A stretch of 64,000 nt of DNA from Kryptolebias marmoratus (GCF_001649575.2 NC_051431.1:11682230-11746229); one strand, 5' to 3'; counted from the stretch's first letter, positions 1 through 15,000 are shown. Numbers and translations are program-made. Notes: a model not told the origin generated them from the letters alone.

Positions 1-2181
1 GTGGGAGGCTTTTTAGAAAATGTAGGGGGCTGACCATCCACAGGGTGTTGAACCAGCTGGGAGGCTGTTTAAAGAGTCCAAAATCAGCAGTTTTTGAGGA
101 CAATTTGAGACAATTTTTGGCCTTTTGGACCGACTGGGAGAGTTTTCAGAAAATCAGATGGAGAATTAATTTAACCAAGACAAGGAACTGTCTGGTAAAC
201 CTGAAGTAAGTCAACTTGTTCAACTAGATTTGAATAAAAACATATTAACTGGAGATTTGAAATAGATTGTTTTTGGTTGATAGAACAAAAATAAATATTA
301 AAATAATAAAATTAATAAAAATGTTAAAAAACAATAACTATTTATTGTAAATAAATTACATTTTGCATCATTATCCAGAGCGGGAATAACATAGGGACTC
401 TTCTAGGCAAACATTTACAAAATATTTTTGGTCAATCAATGAGAAGTAGCTGGCGAAAATGCAGCTGAATGAAGGTTTTATACGGCAATTTAAGTTGGCT
501 ACTTTTGAACCCCCCTGGTCTTTAACGATGCAATCTACTTTACTGCAGAGATTCAATCATTTTTGTTTTCTCACATAAGTGTTACACCAACAATTTAGTC
601 TTAAAACTTCTTTCAAGATACGCTAAGTGAGCACATCATTTTTCATCCACTTATTATTTTTCCTTACCCATTTTATCCTGTCTGGGGTTGCGAGGGGAGT
701 AATTTATGGACCCTATTCCAGCTGTCACTGGGTGAGGGGATGGAGGGGTGGTCCTCCATGGACAGGTTGTCAATTTGATGTAGGGCTGAATAACAGAACC
801 TCTTTTTTTCTGTCACTGGTCTCTTCAAAATACAGTAATTCAAAGATGTTTGTCATGGTAAAGTCATCAACCCCTTGTGCATTTACGGTTTAGATTTTAT
901 CAGGCTCTTTTATTTTACCATGACAAATCATACGGGCAAATCTCTGACAGTTTCTGTTTGTAAAGTCAGAAAGTCATGTGTAAGCAGGCCAGCATACTGC
1001 TGGTGTTGAACCAGTGTCAGTGCCAGAATCCCCCACCCCCCACCCCCCTCCACCACAATGAACAAAATAAACAACATTTATGCGTTTTAGGTTTGAAAGA
1101 CCCCTTATAGCTGATCATTACTGTGATTTTCAAGATGTTTGCTCTTTTTATTATAAAGTTAAAGGGGTGCACAGATTGTGGCAGAGCAGGTGACTCCACC
1201 TGCCAGAATCCGTGTCCCTTTTTAACTTTATATGACGTTAAGAACAATAAAAGCATTTAGTCTCACTGCGACCTACAAGCTCAACAATAATAACAATCAA
1301 ATCACAATAAACTAACACTCACATAATAAATTAAAACGTTAAATTAAAACTATTTTGAGGTTTACTCGGTTGAGTCTTATGCATAGACATTTTGGTCCGT
1401 TTTTCCTGCTTCGCGTGCGCTCCAGAGACAGGGGCCACGAATTCTGTTGGGGATAATTACCTTGGCTCAACACCAGTATGAGTGATAAAAACAAGATGTT
1501 ACTCTTTGTTCGTGCAGGTGTTCAGTGGCTCATGCTTTAGTGAAACTCGATTGCCTGGTTTTCTCAAAGTCAACCTTGTGCTGTTTATGCTTCTGCAATG
1601 AAGTTGTATTTCCTGTTTTGCCAGGAGATCCACCTGATAGGTGCTTTGTTTGGGTTGGGGTTGGAGGGGTATTTTGACTCATTGATTGTTTTTAAATTTT
1701 GCTGTATCACAAGAGACAGGTACATACATAAAAATAATATTTTTCTTTAAGTGAAGAATACAGGAAGGAGAGCGCTGTCATTGTTCTGAGGGTAATAACA
1801 CTGTAACATGGTATGCTCTCATTATTACTGCCTGTGGGGGAAATTACTGATCAATATTGTAGGTCAATACTCATCATTAAAAAGCAAATTAGAATGAGGA
1901 CCTTTCACAGTTCTTTGAGTGTCTGTGGGATGTCTAGACAGCCATATTTATGCTTTAATTTAAAAATATATTTTAGAGTGGTGTTCTTAAATTTTTTCCA
2001 CCACAGAATTAATAAGCTCTCTAAGTACCATCTTTTGTGACAATAATAACAACAATAGTGCAAGCTTATGAGCTTATTTATATCTGAGATCAGCAAACAA
2101 ACTGTCTTAACCTTTAACGTGTTGGAGACTGGTTGGTGACTTAAAATTGTGAGAAGATGGTCATATATCGTGTATTTTCAG
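1..2181. other. Gene-free AT-rich DNA with fold-back structure
   Basis: Only short, unrelated reading frames occur. Two inverted repeats stand out: an exact 14-bp pair at 849-862 and 914-927, and an imperfect hairpin at 1152-1232. No coding or RNA gene is supported. Confidence 0.6.
1152..1232. repeat. Imperfect 81-bp palindrome
   Basis: The left arm (TATAAAGTTAAAGGGGTGCA...) pairs with the reverse complement of the right arm (TATAAAGTTAAAAAGGGACA...) at roughly 80%. A perfect inner pair GCAGGTG / CACCTGC brackets a short loop near 1191-1195. It could be a MITE-like fold-back or a hairpin transcript. Confidence 0.5.
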
Positions 2182-2419
2182 GTCACAAGGGGTACAGCAC
2201 AGGTTGAACGACTGGGAGATAAAGTAAGAGAGGCCAGACTGAGATGGTTTGGACATGTGCAGAGGAGGGACAGTGGGTATATTGGTAGAGATGCAGCTGC
2301 CAGGAAAAAGACAGAGGAGACGTATGGACGCAGTTAGAGAGGACACAGAAGGCAGAGTTAGATGGAGGAGGATGACTCGCTGTGGTGACCCCTAAAAATT
2401 GGAACAGCTGAAAGAAAAA
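2182..2419 (+). mobile_element. RTE-like LINE 3' end remnant
   Basis: A frame reads VERLGDKVREARLRWFGHVQ then RRDSGYIG, the typical C-terminal end of fish RTE-type reverse transcriptases. It is followed by the degenerate tail that usually encodes GRPKRRFMD-like sequence and ends near CGCTGTGGTGACCCCTAA. Only the 3' part is present and it has frameshifts, so it is a dead 5'-truncated copy. Confidence 0.65.
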
Positions 2420-5400
2420 TATGTATCTGCTCTGTACGTTTTTGTTCATAGTACTGAACAACGTTTTATTTATTGCTTTTTCTCAGCCTGTCAGTAAATT
2501 GTGTTTTAAAGCATTCAATGAAGACTACCAGTGGTGTTGAAAACAGAGCATCATATTCAGGGGTTCCCCTATGCATTCCCCCTCCTTGCATTTTCCGTGT
2601 TCCCTGTTTGTTAAAACATTTCCAAGTCTGCCATTCTTTTTCAGTCCAAGCTGTCTTTCTAGGGCTGAAATCCCAGAAGTCTCTGACCACAGGCGCAGTA
2701 AAAAGAGTCTGCAGTGACAAAAGTGACTCAAGATATATATTTAGTGACATGCAGGGTTTGAACTGTGATTTTTTTTTTTAGAGAGAGATCTGATGACTTT
2801 TTAAAATCATCTCGTAGTTTCAAGAAAGGGTTTAGAGTTACACAGCCGATCAGTGTATTCCCTGTCTGCTAAAAACATGAAGGAACAGCCTGTCTCATAA
2901 TCATATATATTAGAATTGTGGGGAACTTAATGTGCAGACTTGACCAGGAAGTAGCTGTATTCAGCCTTGTTCAAGAGGAGGTGGTGGAAAAGGGCGGAGC
3001 AGGGGAGTGGTAGATGTTTTTTTAATGTTCTCTGTCAGCCTTTGGCCAGCTGCTGTTGCTGTTCTGCTACCTCTGTCTGCCGTCACTGTGGTGGACTGAA
3101 GGGGTTTGAATGAAGGTGGCACGGATCCAAAAGCTGAATAAGGACAGAGGAGTCACATCTAAATGTCAGGATTTTTCACGAGCTGCCCAGTTTTTGCAAC
3201 CAGTGTTTACTAATGCTGCCATTTGTGTCATTTCTGCTGTAACAGCTTTACAGCAAGACCTGACTGTGATTGTTTGAGTCCATTAAGCCTCATGTCTGCC
3301 ATTTATAATCATTATTTCCTTAATGTGCCAGACTCTTGTTTCAGCCAAGTAGTTTTCTTTTCTTACTGTGAACATTTTAACTTTAAATTGGTCTTTATTC
3401 TGGTCATTTGTTTGTGGTTGTCTGGCATTTATCTGATGTATCATGTGCCATCATAGTAATGCAGTATGTATTTCAAATAAATGTGCTGTGAAAACGCATA
3501 ATCAATGTTCACTTTGGAGGGCGCTGATTTAAAATCTTGGCTCTGTTTTTTTTTTTTTTTGACTAAATGTGCCTTCTGCAGTAACTTAATAACTATTGAA
3601 AATTTTAAGTTTTTCCTAATTTATGTCTTAGTTTCCTGACTTCTTACTTAAACAATCATGAATCTGGTAGAAAAATTAAGTCCAAATGTCTTCCTTGTCT
3701 GCAAAACTGTATTTTTACATGTAGATTTAAGGAAACTGCTCAAGTTACAATAAATAAGTCAGTGTCTAAATATATCCACCACCAGGTGTTATGTACTTGA
3801 AAAGACGTATGGTAGGGACAGTGCTGCTTGCATTATTATAATTGTTTTTTTTTGTCAAGTCAAGGTGAACATGGGCTGACAGGACCTTGCAGCTGCACTT
3901 TAAACTCAATGTGCTGGAACTTTTTTTTGAACCCCTTTCATTATTGAGGTTAAACTAGATGGATATTTCAAATAAATTTTAATTAAAGTGATTTTGCTAG
4001 ACTTTGTCTTTCATTCTCTTTTCATTTCAAATACATTTTTATTGGTAATCGTTTTCAGCAGCTTATAAACCTTTTTTTATTCTTAAATTAATTGAACCTT
4101 ACTGTATTACACCCACAATGGGGCAACCTTTTCCCACACTTTTTATTGGCCTACCCATTCACTGTGGTACAAATCTAGTTACAGTACAAATTGTTTGCTT
4201 AGGAACCCCCAAAGGAGGCTATCATTTCACAAGCATCAGAGGAACCGGCAGGCACTATTATCTCTATCTGACCGCTATCTTTCAGCCCTGCTGCGTTCTC
4301 TCTCCACCAGCTGAGCAGATCTAGGCCATATAGCTACACAAATGTTGGGTGGAGGCAGCTGCAGTTTGTTTTCAAAGCACAATATCAGACCAGAGATGTG
4401 ACTCCACTCCATTGTGCATCATGTGGCTGTCACTGTCTTAATTTGCATCGACAGTTTCTCAGCCACATACAAACTCTGGCCCCCAGTGTGAGAGTCTTTA
4501 ATTCTGAAGAGACAAGGACCGAATGAAAAACGATCCGCGGCGGTCAGGCTCGTCTGTGAGAGCTCATGTGTTCCTTTGGGAGCTCACAAAGTCTTTATAG
4601 AAGAAGGACCTAACTGCCTCTTCTTTCAATGGCACCATTCAGGTGGAAAGAACCAAACAGCGAGAGGCCTTGTGAAAAAAAAAAAAAACAGGCAGAAAGG
4701 AAAAGACTGGTTGGATTTGTGTCAGAGACCTTCTTTGTTTCACTACACTGTAACCTCGCCACACACACATACACACACACAAACACATACAAACACACCC
4801 CTTGACCCTGTACTCCTTTCCTATTGTTGATGTGTCACACAGAAAAGAGGACACCACTGTCACTTCTCATTAATGTTGTAAACTACACTGATGGGCATGG
4901 CCCTCAAGATGCTCCTTAATCTTGACAATAGGGTGTGTTTAACCTCAGGGAACTTGCTGTCTGAGGTCTTAACAGTTTAGGTTCAAAATCAATGAGTTAG
5001 TTAAACCAGGGCACAGTAAAATAAATAAATAACTAAATCATGGTTTGGATTTTCAACTGTTTGTCTTCATGTATAAAATCAAATAAATTGTTGGCTACAT
5101 GTAAAAACTCAAGTGTTCATTGATTAGGAGCCAAAATGTTTTAGCTTCAAATGTCACTGAATAAAGACTTGTGCTAATTTTGTTCTGTGATATCTCTGCA
5201 AGGCAGTAGAGCATGTCAAATGAACACAGGGCCATTATTTATCACAGTCAAGTAAGGAAATATCTGTTTGTAGTCTGATTTTTCTTAAATAAACAGATAG
5301 TGTAGCCAGATCTCCTCCTTATCCTCAAATGACATTTTTTGGCTCATTTCTGTCCCCGCGCTGATGAAATAATCTGTTCTCAGTGAAGTGCACGAAGGAA

Positions 5401-8400
5401 TGCGCTTTAGGAATATTTTTGATTGAAGCTTACCCCTTGTTTGACCCTTGCTTATCCGGTCACTGGAAATGGTGAGATGATCTTTTAATTCTGTTGCTTG
5501 GCTGGGAGTCTGGACACTGGCTTGTTGAATGAGAGCTTACATCTGTGTATGTCAAAAGCACAGCACACACCCTCGGAGGTTGAGCTGGTGCGGGGTTGTG
5601 AGGGATCACTTTAAAGACCTGAGAGGAGGCGGTTAACCCTGACCTGTCAGCCTGACCCTTAATAGGGGCAGTCAGAGGGTCTCCTTTGGGAAATCAATAA
5701 ACCAACACGAGACAATCATTACACGACTTTTAGTCATTACCTGTTCTACGCCAGCTTTAACTCCAGTTGGAGTATTGTGTCTGAAGACACCAGCTCTTTG
5801 CTGCCAGATATAGGGTTTCTATGAATGCATAACTTCCGTAGAAAAGCCACAACTTGTCCCCCAGATGTCTGATACATCTCTTCTCCCTGTTGGAGCCGTT
5901 TTTTTTCCTGAGGCCTCATCATCATTTAACTTCATTAGTCTGTCACTGCTCTGGTTTAGTTACAGGAAGAACCTTGAAACAACCAGCCGTCCTCCTTCAC
6001 ACAGACACTAGCACACTCCTGCCTCTTCTTTTCAACAGTATAACTGGATATAAATACTAAGAAAAAAAGACAGTTATAATGCTTTGGCTATACCATTAGA
6101 AACTAAAACATTTTTTCCAACTTTGTTGTGAATTTAGTGCAGAAGTGTTTCAGTATATCACCCAAGTTTTTATTGTCTCTACACTAATAAGCTTTGTAAG
6201 AAGTCAGTCTAAAATAGAATGTTGCATTAATTTGGTTTTAACATTGCAAACTCTCACAAAAGATTTAGCAATTGTTTTAGTTTAAAATGCCTTCCTGCTG
6301 CAACCTGGGCTCAAACCCGCAGCTTCAGGATTATAGGAGTTCGGTTTAGAGGAATTGTCTTGCTGTGTGTTCAATAGGACTGAAGCTTATGCTTAATAAT
6401 ATTTCAAACACTTGGAACAGAACCAAAACTAAGCTGACTTTGTTTCAGTGTCAAATACACATCACTTCTGCTAGTCATGCCTTTCCATAATAATACAGTT
6501 TTATTGTTGGTGTACTAAAGACACATTTGGATTTGCACATTTACTTCAAAACCACAATAAACCTCAAGCTGAAATGTAAACTTATCAAATTGTTAGACAT
6601 GCAAAACACGTGTCAGAAACCAGTCTGTGTGCCGCTGTGTCACCCCATCTACAGGAGACCAAGGTTTGTTACCTGCAGGCGGTAAAAGTACTGTTTCCTG
6701 AGCACATTGTCCTTTTATTTCATTCAATGTGTGTTTAAGAAATTTTCAAGTAACTTATAGTATAAAGGTTAGCACTTCTCAGTTATAGTAGCTTTTTGTA
6801 GCTTTGGATTTTGTTGACATCGTGGTGTATTAAATTTACATTATGGAGCCTAACAAACGCTTCAGATAGTTTTTTTTTACCCTTTGAAGACAATCTATTT
6901 TCACTGTTGAGCTTTTTTACTTGGTGGTTATGGGCTCTATAAACTGGATCGCAAATCATTAATATGATTTTGCTGCCACCTCAAACGGTTCCTGTCTGCC
7001 CCTTGCTCTGCTTCGCCCTTAAAGAAGAAATACTGGCTAATTGGTTTTTACAGGGAACAAACTGAGTAGGACAGATGTATTTATGATAGCTGAATTATTC
7101 TCACAGCCTGTCATCTGCTTGACAGATAAAGACACGCTCATCCAAATGGTAAATTTATGTAGCCCTGACAGTGTAGTGACAGGCATGCAACTCCGTCTTC
7201 ATATAGCACACGATAATTTTTTACATACTGCTTGTTGTAGTTCTTAATTATAACAGTGAAGTCTTAATTTCTAACCGCAATAAATTCAGTCCACGGAGAT
7301 TAAAAAGATCAAATACCTTTTGATGGATGCTTTAATGTTGCCGTATGTGTTCAGTCAGCCAGATTAAAAAAGATTCAATAGGTATTAAATTATGTTTGAA
7401 GTATATTGTTAGTTATTATTTTTATAGACTGCTTCAACTGATGCCATCAGTATGTAGGATGTGCCTTGGAAGACAAACAAAGCACATTAACCAAGGAGGT
7501 GCTTGGAACTAGATGACTTTACCTCTTATATTTATTTGCTGAGCTTGAATGGCCTGAAAACCAGAAAAAAAGCAATGCAACACAAAAGTCAAAACATGTG
7601 GAGATGCTTGAGCCAGATCACAAGCAAAGATATTGGCAGAAATTGAGATTACTGAACCACTTTAACCCCCTATAAAAGATGTGCGTGGGAGAAAATGGAT
7701 TAACCGTCTAAATCAACTGCTGTCGATTTCCTATCTTGACATTGTAAATTATCCGGTTTTCATTCCAAGCCTGTTCATACTCAAAGACCCCAAGGCAAAC
7801 AAAAATTTAAAGGCCTACAATTATTAGTCTCTAGCTGGGTCTTAGTAAGGACTGGTCAGCCAGGGTAAGTGTTGCATAAACGGGTAAATGACTGATAAAA
7901 TCTTGCCTCAGACTCTAACATCAAGATAAATTCTCAGCTGAGAGAGAAAGTCCTGGGTGTATATCTGATGATGTTGAAAACTGGTATTGTGACGCAGAGA
8001 ACGAGTCTTGTTTGAAGTATTTTCTGTTGTCAGAAGAATCCATATAGCTGAGGCTGTTACATATTTCATAAAGAAAGTGCACAGGTGAACACGCCGCCAA
8101 CAAAATGATCCGAGCAAATTCTGTACTGACAGAGGCTTGTTTTTGACGCGTCTGCCCAACCAGGATTTGTCAGCCGCTGCCGCCTTCTCTGCTGCTACGG
8201 TTCCTGTGTTCGTTTTGGTTGGTCACAATTTCAGGAATTCTCAAGTATGACTTTTGTATAAAAGTATAACCAATGTATAAAAATTGACCATTATGCTTGA
8301 ACTAACATTAATCACTCTGTTCTCTCTTTCCTTTATATTTATCTACTGGAGCTTGTCTTCCAACGTGGCAATTAGACCACACAGGATGTGATGTCATCGC

Positions 8401-8970
8401 ACAGTGATCTTGTACGTCTGACATGTAGCTTGATTTATTTAGCATATAGCCTAAGTCAAATTACACTAATGCCTAGCACATTATCATACTGCATCAGTAA
8501 TAATTCTACTAGTATTCATACATTTGGATAAAGAAAACAAAATATCTGTTGCAGCCTTATGGTTGCTGTTTTAAACTGCAGTAGTGAGATAACATGTTCT
8601 TTTTACACAAGCTTTAACCAGCTGAAATGAATTTCAGTATAGTTCTCAAAAGTTTTCACCACACTTTTTTACTTCAATCTATTTGTTATATAATGAGAAC
8701 AATAAAGAAATACAATCAAAATATAAGTAAACTCATTCAGATAGTAATTACCAGATTTCAGCTCTACCTTAATGCATGAAGTGGTGCATTGAATGTGCAG
8801 CCGTGTCTCCCCTCAATGGTCCCTGCACATGCATTGGGTTAATCAATGAGAAGCTGCAGTAGCCCACTGTTTTCACCTAAGACGTCTTTGTGAGAGCTGT
8901 AACAGCTGTGACAGTGTTAGTCATCCCCCCAGGCCCCATCACTACTCCAGTAAGCTCACACATCCATAGA
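2420..8970. other. Gene-free DNA
   Basis: Stop-rich in all frames, with only short ORFs lacking recognisable domains. A degenerate (CA)n tract is at 4761-4798. It may include noncoding 5' exons or introns of sipa1l3, but nothing in the sequence proves this. Confidence 0.5.
4761..4798. repeat. Degenerate (CA)n microsatellite
   Basis: Alternating CA with scattered A and T interruptions. Confidence 0.9.
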
Positions 8971-8977
8971 AACACAC

Positions 8978-9007
8978 TCAATCTCCCTGCCCCCCCAGGG
9001 AGATTGA
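8978..9007. repeat. Perfect 12-bp hairpin with poly-C loop
   Basis: Arms TCAATCTCCCTG and CAGGGAGATTGA are exact reverse complements separated by six C. Confidence 0.85.
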
Positions 9008-12000
9008 GACTGAGGCGATAAGGTTGTAATTTAGCACCCGCATTGTCTGTCTTCCCATGGGTTTTTGCGTTATGAGCTGCCATGGTTGAGCGAAATCAGT
9101 GGAATCAGCAGCAGAGAAATGCATTGCAGTCTTGCAAGGAATTCACCCTCTGGCATAAGTTTGGATAAAAGACTTAGAAACTGAGGCTTTTCTTTTTTTT
9201 TTTTCGAGATGTGGTTGACTGATCTGTCTGATCTGCACACTCCTGAGCTGAAATGCATCTGGGAGTTTGACAGTCAGACAAAGTAAGAGCTTGGTCCCCT
9301 TCACCTACAACAGGTAGTTGACAAAATCTAGATATAATCGTTGCTCTGAGCCAACAGTCACCTGACGCCAAGAGAAATATCTTGATGAGGTGAGAGACTA
9401 GCTCTGGGGTGAGAAAATGCCTGTGTAATGATAATCTCTTTTTCCCTAGTGATATGCACTAAGGATGTGGACATGATCTTTCTAAGAAGATGTTCTGATT
9501 TACAGCAAATATTGTTAAGCTGAATATTTTAATGTATAGTATGCGGTAGACTGAACAACATTCAGGCAACAGGTATTTTTAGACAGTAGTGTAGTAATAA
9601 TGATAATAATAAAGTGATGGTTGTTTGATTCATCTTATATTATCTGGCTGTTTAATGCATCTTTTCCTTATTTAGTCTTTCCCTGGGGTTGAAAAGAGTG
9701 CAGATGTAATGGAAGAGCTTCCATATATCTTTAACATAAAGACTGATTGATTTTACATCAATTGTTAGCAGTAACCCTTTAAAGAAGATGTAAGACATTT
9801 TTCAGACCAGATTATGTTACGAAAACAAAAACTCTAACAGATGCTGGAAATTTGCTGATGAGTGCGCTTTTACTACCCTAAGCTTTTTCATGTCTTAATA
9901 TAGTTTAAAGCCTATTCAGACGTGCTTTGATGCGCACATGGCTGATAGATGTGAGTGGCTTGCTGCTGGAGAGTGAGAAGAAAAATGGACAGACTGATTA
10001 AACCGCAGAGGAAGAAGGAACACATCTGAGCACAGGCATAAAAATAAAATTAAAGGTCCAGTATGGAACGTTTTGTAGAGCTGAAGTTTGAAAAGAGCTG
10101 CGCGTGCGTGGCATGTGAGCTTTGCTGCAGCGGCGGTACGCACCAGGCTACAAAGTGACCAACTGACGGCTGCGCTCTGTGCATTACCGCTTTGTTTGTT
10201 ATTATTTTACAGCTCCGCTCTCAGGTTGTGTGTCCTCACTGCCTGCGGGTAGCCGCCTACATCATACGTCTTTTTGCTGGTGCACCTTTCACGTTCCTAT
10301 GGTAACCAGCACCGGCATACCAATCAAACAGCTACAGCAGCATTTTCAATTAGGTCTTCTAAAAGCAGCTCTATTTATTGCATATTACTACATAACTGTA
10401 CTAATGTCCATAGTGGAAGACTAATTCCCTTAAAATAAAATAATCTATATTTTTATTTTTATAGCCTCAGACATTTTAATATAAAGCTACATTATTGTAG
10501 TGGCATAATTAGATTGAGTGAAATAGTCATAAAATGTATGATTGCAGTTGGTGTCCACATTGTCTTGACTTGTTCATTGAAAGTAATGGAAAGTGTTCAC
10601 ACTTTGCTGGGGAAAAAGTACAATTTAACTCAAAAGAGGCTAAATCCTCATTGGTCTGCCTCTGATTAATCAAACTTTTATCTTTTAGTCTGTATGGTTT
10701 CATTCATAGCTTCCACTTTACCCTCATGTGACTCTGCTGCTTTGTCTTGGTTTCACTGTAATGAATATGTTGAAAGTGGTGATCTTTACTTCGAGGAACT
10801 TGGAGGAAGGATGCACCTTTAGCTTGCACGTTCATTGCTCAATTTTCACATGAATAAGATTTAGCTGAGAGCATCACGGGGGGGAGAGCAGCAGAACATG
10901 TGGATGTCTCCACCTCCCAGTGTTAGTGTTTAAATACTGCTGCCCACCCTCCCTTCCTTCTTCTACTGATACATCTGTACTGTCATTTATTATAGAATAT
11001 AGTTACTTTTTGATTAGCTATCAGTTGTTAACCTGTTATTTAGATAAATAATTTGAGGTCCAGTGTGTTTTTGATTGTTTAAAAATAGGGCGACAAGAAC
11101 ATGTCTACATTACTCAATGTTCAGGTTTAAGAAACATCAATCAGTATTTCAAAGCCTATTGTTGTGGTTTGTGAATGTGAGTACAAGCTTCAGTAGGCTG
11201 ACGTCTTGAAGACTGACAAAGCAAAAAAAAATAAAAAATGCATCAAAGTGACAATAATCCATGCTAACCACAACAAAATGCCAGTGATGTTAAAGGCGCA
11301 GGCATGCCTGCAGACGTATATACACACAACCTCATTTTATCCTGTCAGTGGTAGCTGCAGCTCTACTGTAATGAGATAAGATTTGCATTTCTTCTATGTA
11401 ATGCCTCTGGCAGGCGGATTTATTTATTTATAAAATCATTTACTCTGAACTCATCTTAATATCCTTTAAAAAAGAAAAACCATACTGCCTGCTTAGACAT
11501 GCAGAGAGGGGTTAAGCCAGCTCTGTTCTGGCTGTGTGACAGTTATTCTGTCTGGCAGAACTCGGAGCCACACAGAATGACTCCTCTACTAAATATACAG
11601 CAGATGCTCAAGACGTAAGCTGAGTTGCAGTCACTCGAGCTGAATCTCGACTGCTACTCATAGAGGTTTATTTATGATGTTTAGAGGCCACGGAGGTCAT
11701 TTGCCTTTATTGTGGTCTTCACGAATCTTCTGGTAAACTTCTGCGTCTGTTTTTTTTATAGTGGTGATCATTTAGAAGCTGTGTGTTATGTTAGAGGGAT
11801 CATTTTTCCGATGCATGTTTTGTTGATACAAAAAAGGTGGAAAGCACTGGATATTTCACAGTTTGTTCCTTTAAGAATAATAGCAGCAGTGCTGAAGATA
11901 ACCAGCTTTCTGATTTCACATCTATTATCTGTGTGAAAAGTTGTGAGGATATATGCTGGTTACCTTTCTTGTTGATTTTCTGTAAATATTCCTTCATCTG

Positions 12001-15000
12001 TAGACTGTGGAAACCTGTTATCAAATGCATCTGTTGCTTTCAGTTTTTCTCTTCACAAAAGTTGTGATTTTTATCACGATTTCCCCCCGTTTCAACACTT
12101 TAACTGCAGCAGGTCAATCATGCGTTGCTGTTTCCAGAGTCTCAGAAGTTAAATATTGCAGTCTGTAAACGTTGTACTGTAGTTTCTCATTTTCACTTGT
12201 CCGATCAAACCCAAAAAAGAACTTGCCGGGAAAACGTAGTCTCTTTAAATTACCCCGAATGAAGAGTTTGTGCTGAAATTCGAGTCGTTTTCTTTGTGAT
12301 GTTTCTAGCCGTTTGTAATATTTTAGTGCAAATGCTTGGAGTTTTACTTATACGAGTGTGTCTTTAATTGTATGTGTGTGTTTTTCTGTGTGTGACAGTG
12401 GTTACAGTGAAACATAAGCCTTACATCCATGCTGACACTGCTGGTTTTCAGACCAATACTTTGCTGTGATAAAACAGACACTCACCCTGTCACTGACCCC
12501 CATCCAACCCCGCCTCTCGCCCCCTCAGTGTTATTATCGTTTGTGTGGCAGGATAAGTGGAGCCTGATTGATCAGTATTGATTAAAACTGTATTTGCCAG
12601 ACAGTAATGGTTCTTCCCCTTAGGGCAGTATGTTTGCCAGTTTCCTTCCTCCCCCTCCTTTGGCTTCATATCACCCTCTTTTTTTTTTTTTCTGGAGAAA
12701 CCCTCCTTCCTACTGTTCATTGTGCTCAACCTCCTCTACTTCTCCTTCTCTTCTCCATAAATCTGACTCTGCATTAAACAAAACAAGAAAATGGCTGAGT
12801 TAGTGATGAGACAGAAAACGGCACATAAATTAATTGAGGTTTAAGCACATGCATGTGTTTCTTTTTACCTTTATGTGCAGATAAAATGAATATGTCCACT
12901 GGTATTTTATTGTTACTTCCTTTAAGGTGTTTGATCTGTGAAAGCTAAGTGACATGTTTCTAACAAAGTTTGTTTTTAAGCCTCATGAGTAGCATATGTA
13001 CACTTGTTTACAGTGCAGATGCAGCTCAGATGGATTGCTTCAGGCGTTTTTGTTCATAATCCTCACAAACAATTGATATGTCCCTATCAATAGCCTTTTC
13101 AGCACAAAACTGATAACAGCTTCTCTGTAGAAACACACATGCATCTCTTTTAGATGGTTATATAAAATACTGGACATATTTTGTCTTACTTTAGAAAATA
13201 AGGGCAGATTGTTATTTAAGAAATGGACATTTATGCTGAAACTATGCTTGCTTTTCAAACATTATGCCATTCGAACTTTACCCAAGCCTGAAATCACTTT
13301 AACACGTGCACTAAAACCTATAAATTGACTTTGCTCTTCCACAAGGAAGCAAAGCTCTCAGCAATAAAAGGAAGTCAACTTCAGTTTTCCAAAACATCAG
13401 TTTCTTTTTTTTTTTTTTCTTCCCCTAAAGAGCTTCCTCTGCCCACACAGTCACACCAAAGCTCACCTCGTCTGCCTCACCGGCTGAGACTACTGCACAT
13501 CATGATGTGTGTCATTCTTTGAGCCAGCAAATATATTTATTGTCAGTTCTGTTCGCCTTTTTATAAACTTAGGAGTAACATTTATCAAGCCAGCTATTTG
13601 CTTGGAGGCCATATCTGAACCGTCTGACCGTGTAACCTGATTGTGTAATTAGGTTTTCTGTCTAGCATTTGTTCAATAACCATCATTCTTTTGGGTTTGT
13701 CCATAACTCTTGATTTCCAGGATGTTTGATTACAATAAAAGTGGGATTAAAAGACTTGATTAATGACTAATATACTCGATGACCTGAATAACATTTTTTC
13801 TGCTGCGTAGAGGCGACCAGTCTGCTTGTAGATAAAGCACCTTTTCATCTGCATTTTGTACAGATAATAAAAATCAGGTCACCTGACACTTGCTCTGCTC
13901 TCATAAAGAAATCCTTCAGAGGCAGCCACGTTCAGAAAACAGCATTACTTTTCAACATATCAGAGCTTCATTGTAATCTTAGTTCCAAGATTCAAAACAA
14001 TGGCTTACAGAACATTTTGTTTGTTTCATTCTATTTGTTGGCATAAACGTGCACCTTTGTTTTGTTGGCTTCAGGAAGCGTTTTGACCTACTACTGCAAG
14101 TGTAGTCTAAATATGGTTTTGAACTTTTTAACCTTTTGTTTTCCAAGTTTGGGGGCAATTATTGTTTCTCATGCAGCCCATAATGAAATATTTAGAAAGT
14201 TTCACTGAATTTAAGAGAGAAAGTAATTATTTTGTGGTAACTTTCTTGATAATTTATTCTCCCCTTTGTTTCTTTTCTACTGTTAATCTCTACAGCTTTC
14301 TATTTATTCACTAATTCTTTCTCTTAACCGTAAATCTTGTGCTTCTTCCACAAAGGAACTAGTAAAGGATGACTGGTGGGCTACAGTTCGCAATCCATCT
14401 GCTAACTCCAGATCATTTGACTTGTTACATCAATGTCTGACTGTGCTTGCGTGCTAAATCAGTCTTTCCGCTCCATCCTTTAGTCTCCTTTTCATGAACT
14501 GTCTTAGTATCATGGGACGACAGCCTGACAAACCGGCAGTCGAAATGAAGTGACACTTGCAACTTTGGCGACATCCAGCCAAACAGTGTTGACGGAAATC
14601 AATTGAGACAATAGGAATGGGACAGGAGGAAAGATCTGTGAGGAAAAGAAGGGAAAACTGCAGCTTTGCAAAGCTCCAGTCTGAGAGGGAGAGAGAGAGA
14701 TGTCTCTCCCAGATAACCTAAACAGACTTAACAAGCCCAATATAGAACAGAGTCCGAGGCTTCAACTGTGCTTTTCCTTCCAGCCTGATATTTTCGTCTG
14801 TCAGTGTTGTTTTCAGTGTTTCCTGTAGAGTTTTACTCAGGACTCAAGTTTTCAGCACTCCTTTTCAGTTAGCTCTGTCAAAACTAGACGTATATACTAC
14901 TACTAGAGCAACACGGACGAATAATGTTTCTTCATTATTTGCATTTTTCCATGTATGGTAGGAGATAAATCGATGTACAAAGCAGAAGAATGTTGTTCTC

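Noticed and set aside
6300..6380. tRNA-like 3' half on the minus strand (GGTTTGAGCCC resembling a B box)
   Set aside because: No matching A box or acceptor stem could be drawn; probably chance or an old SINE trace.
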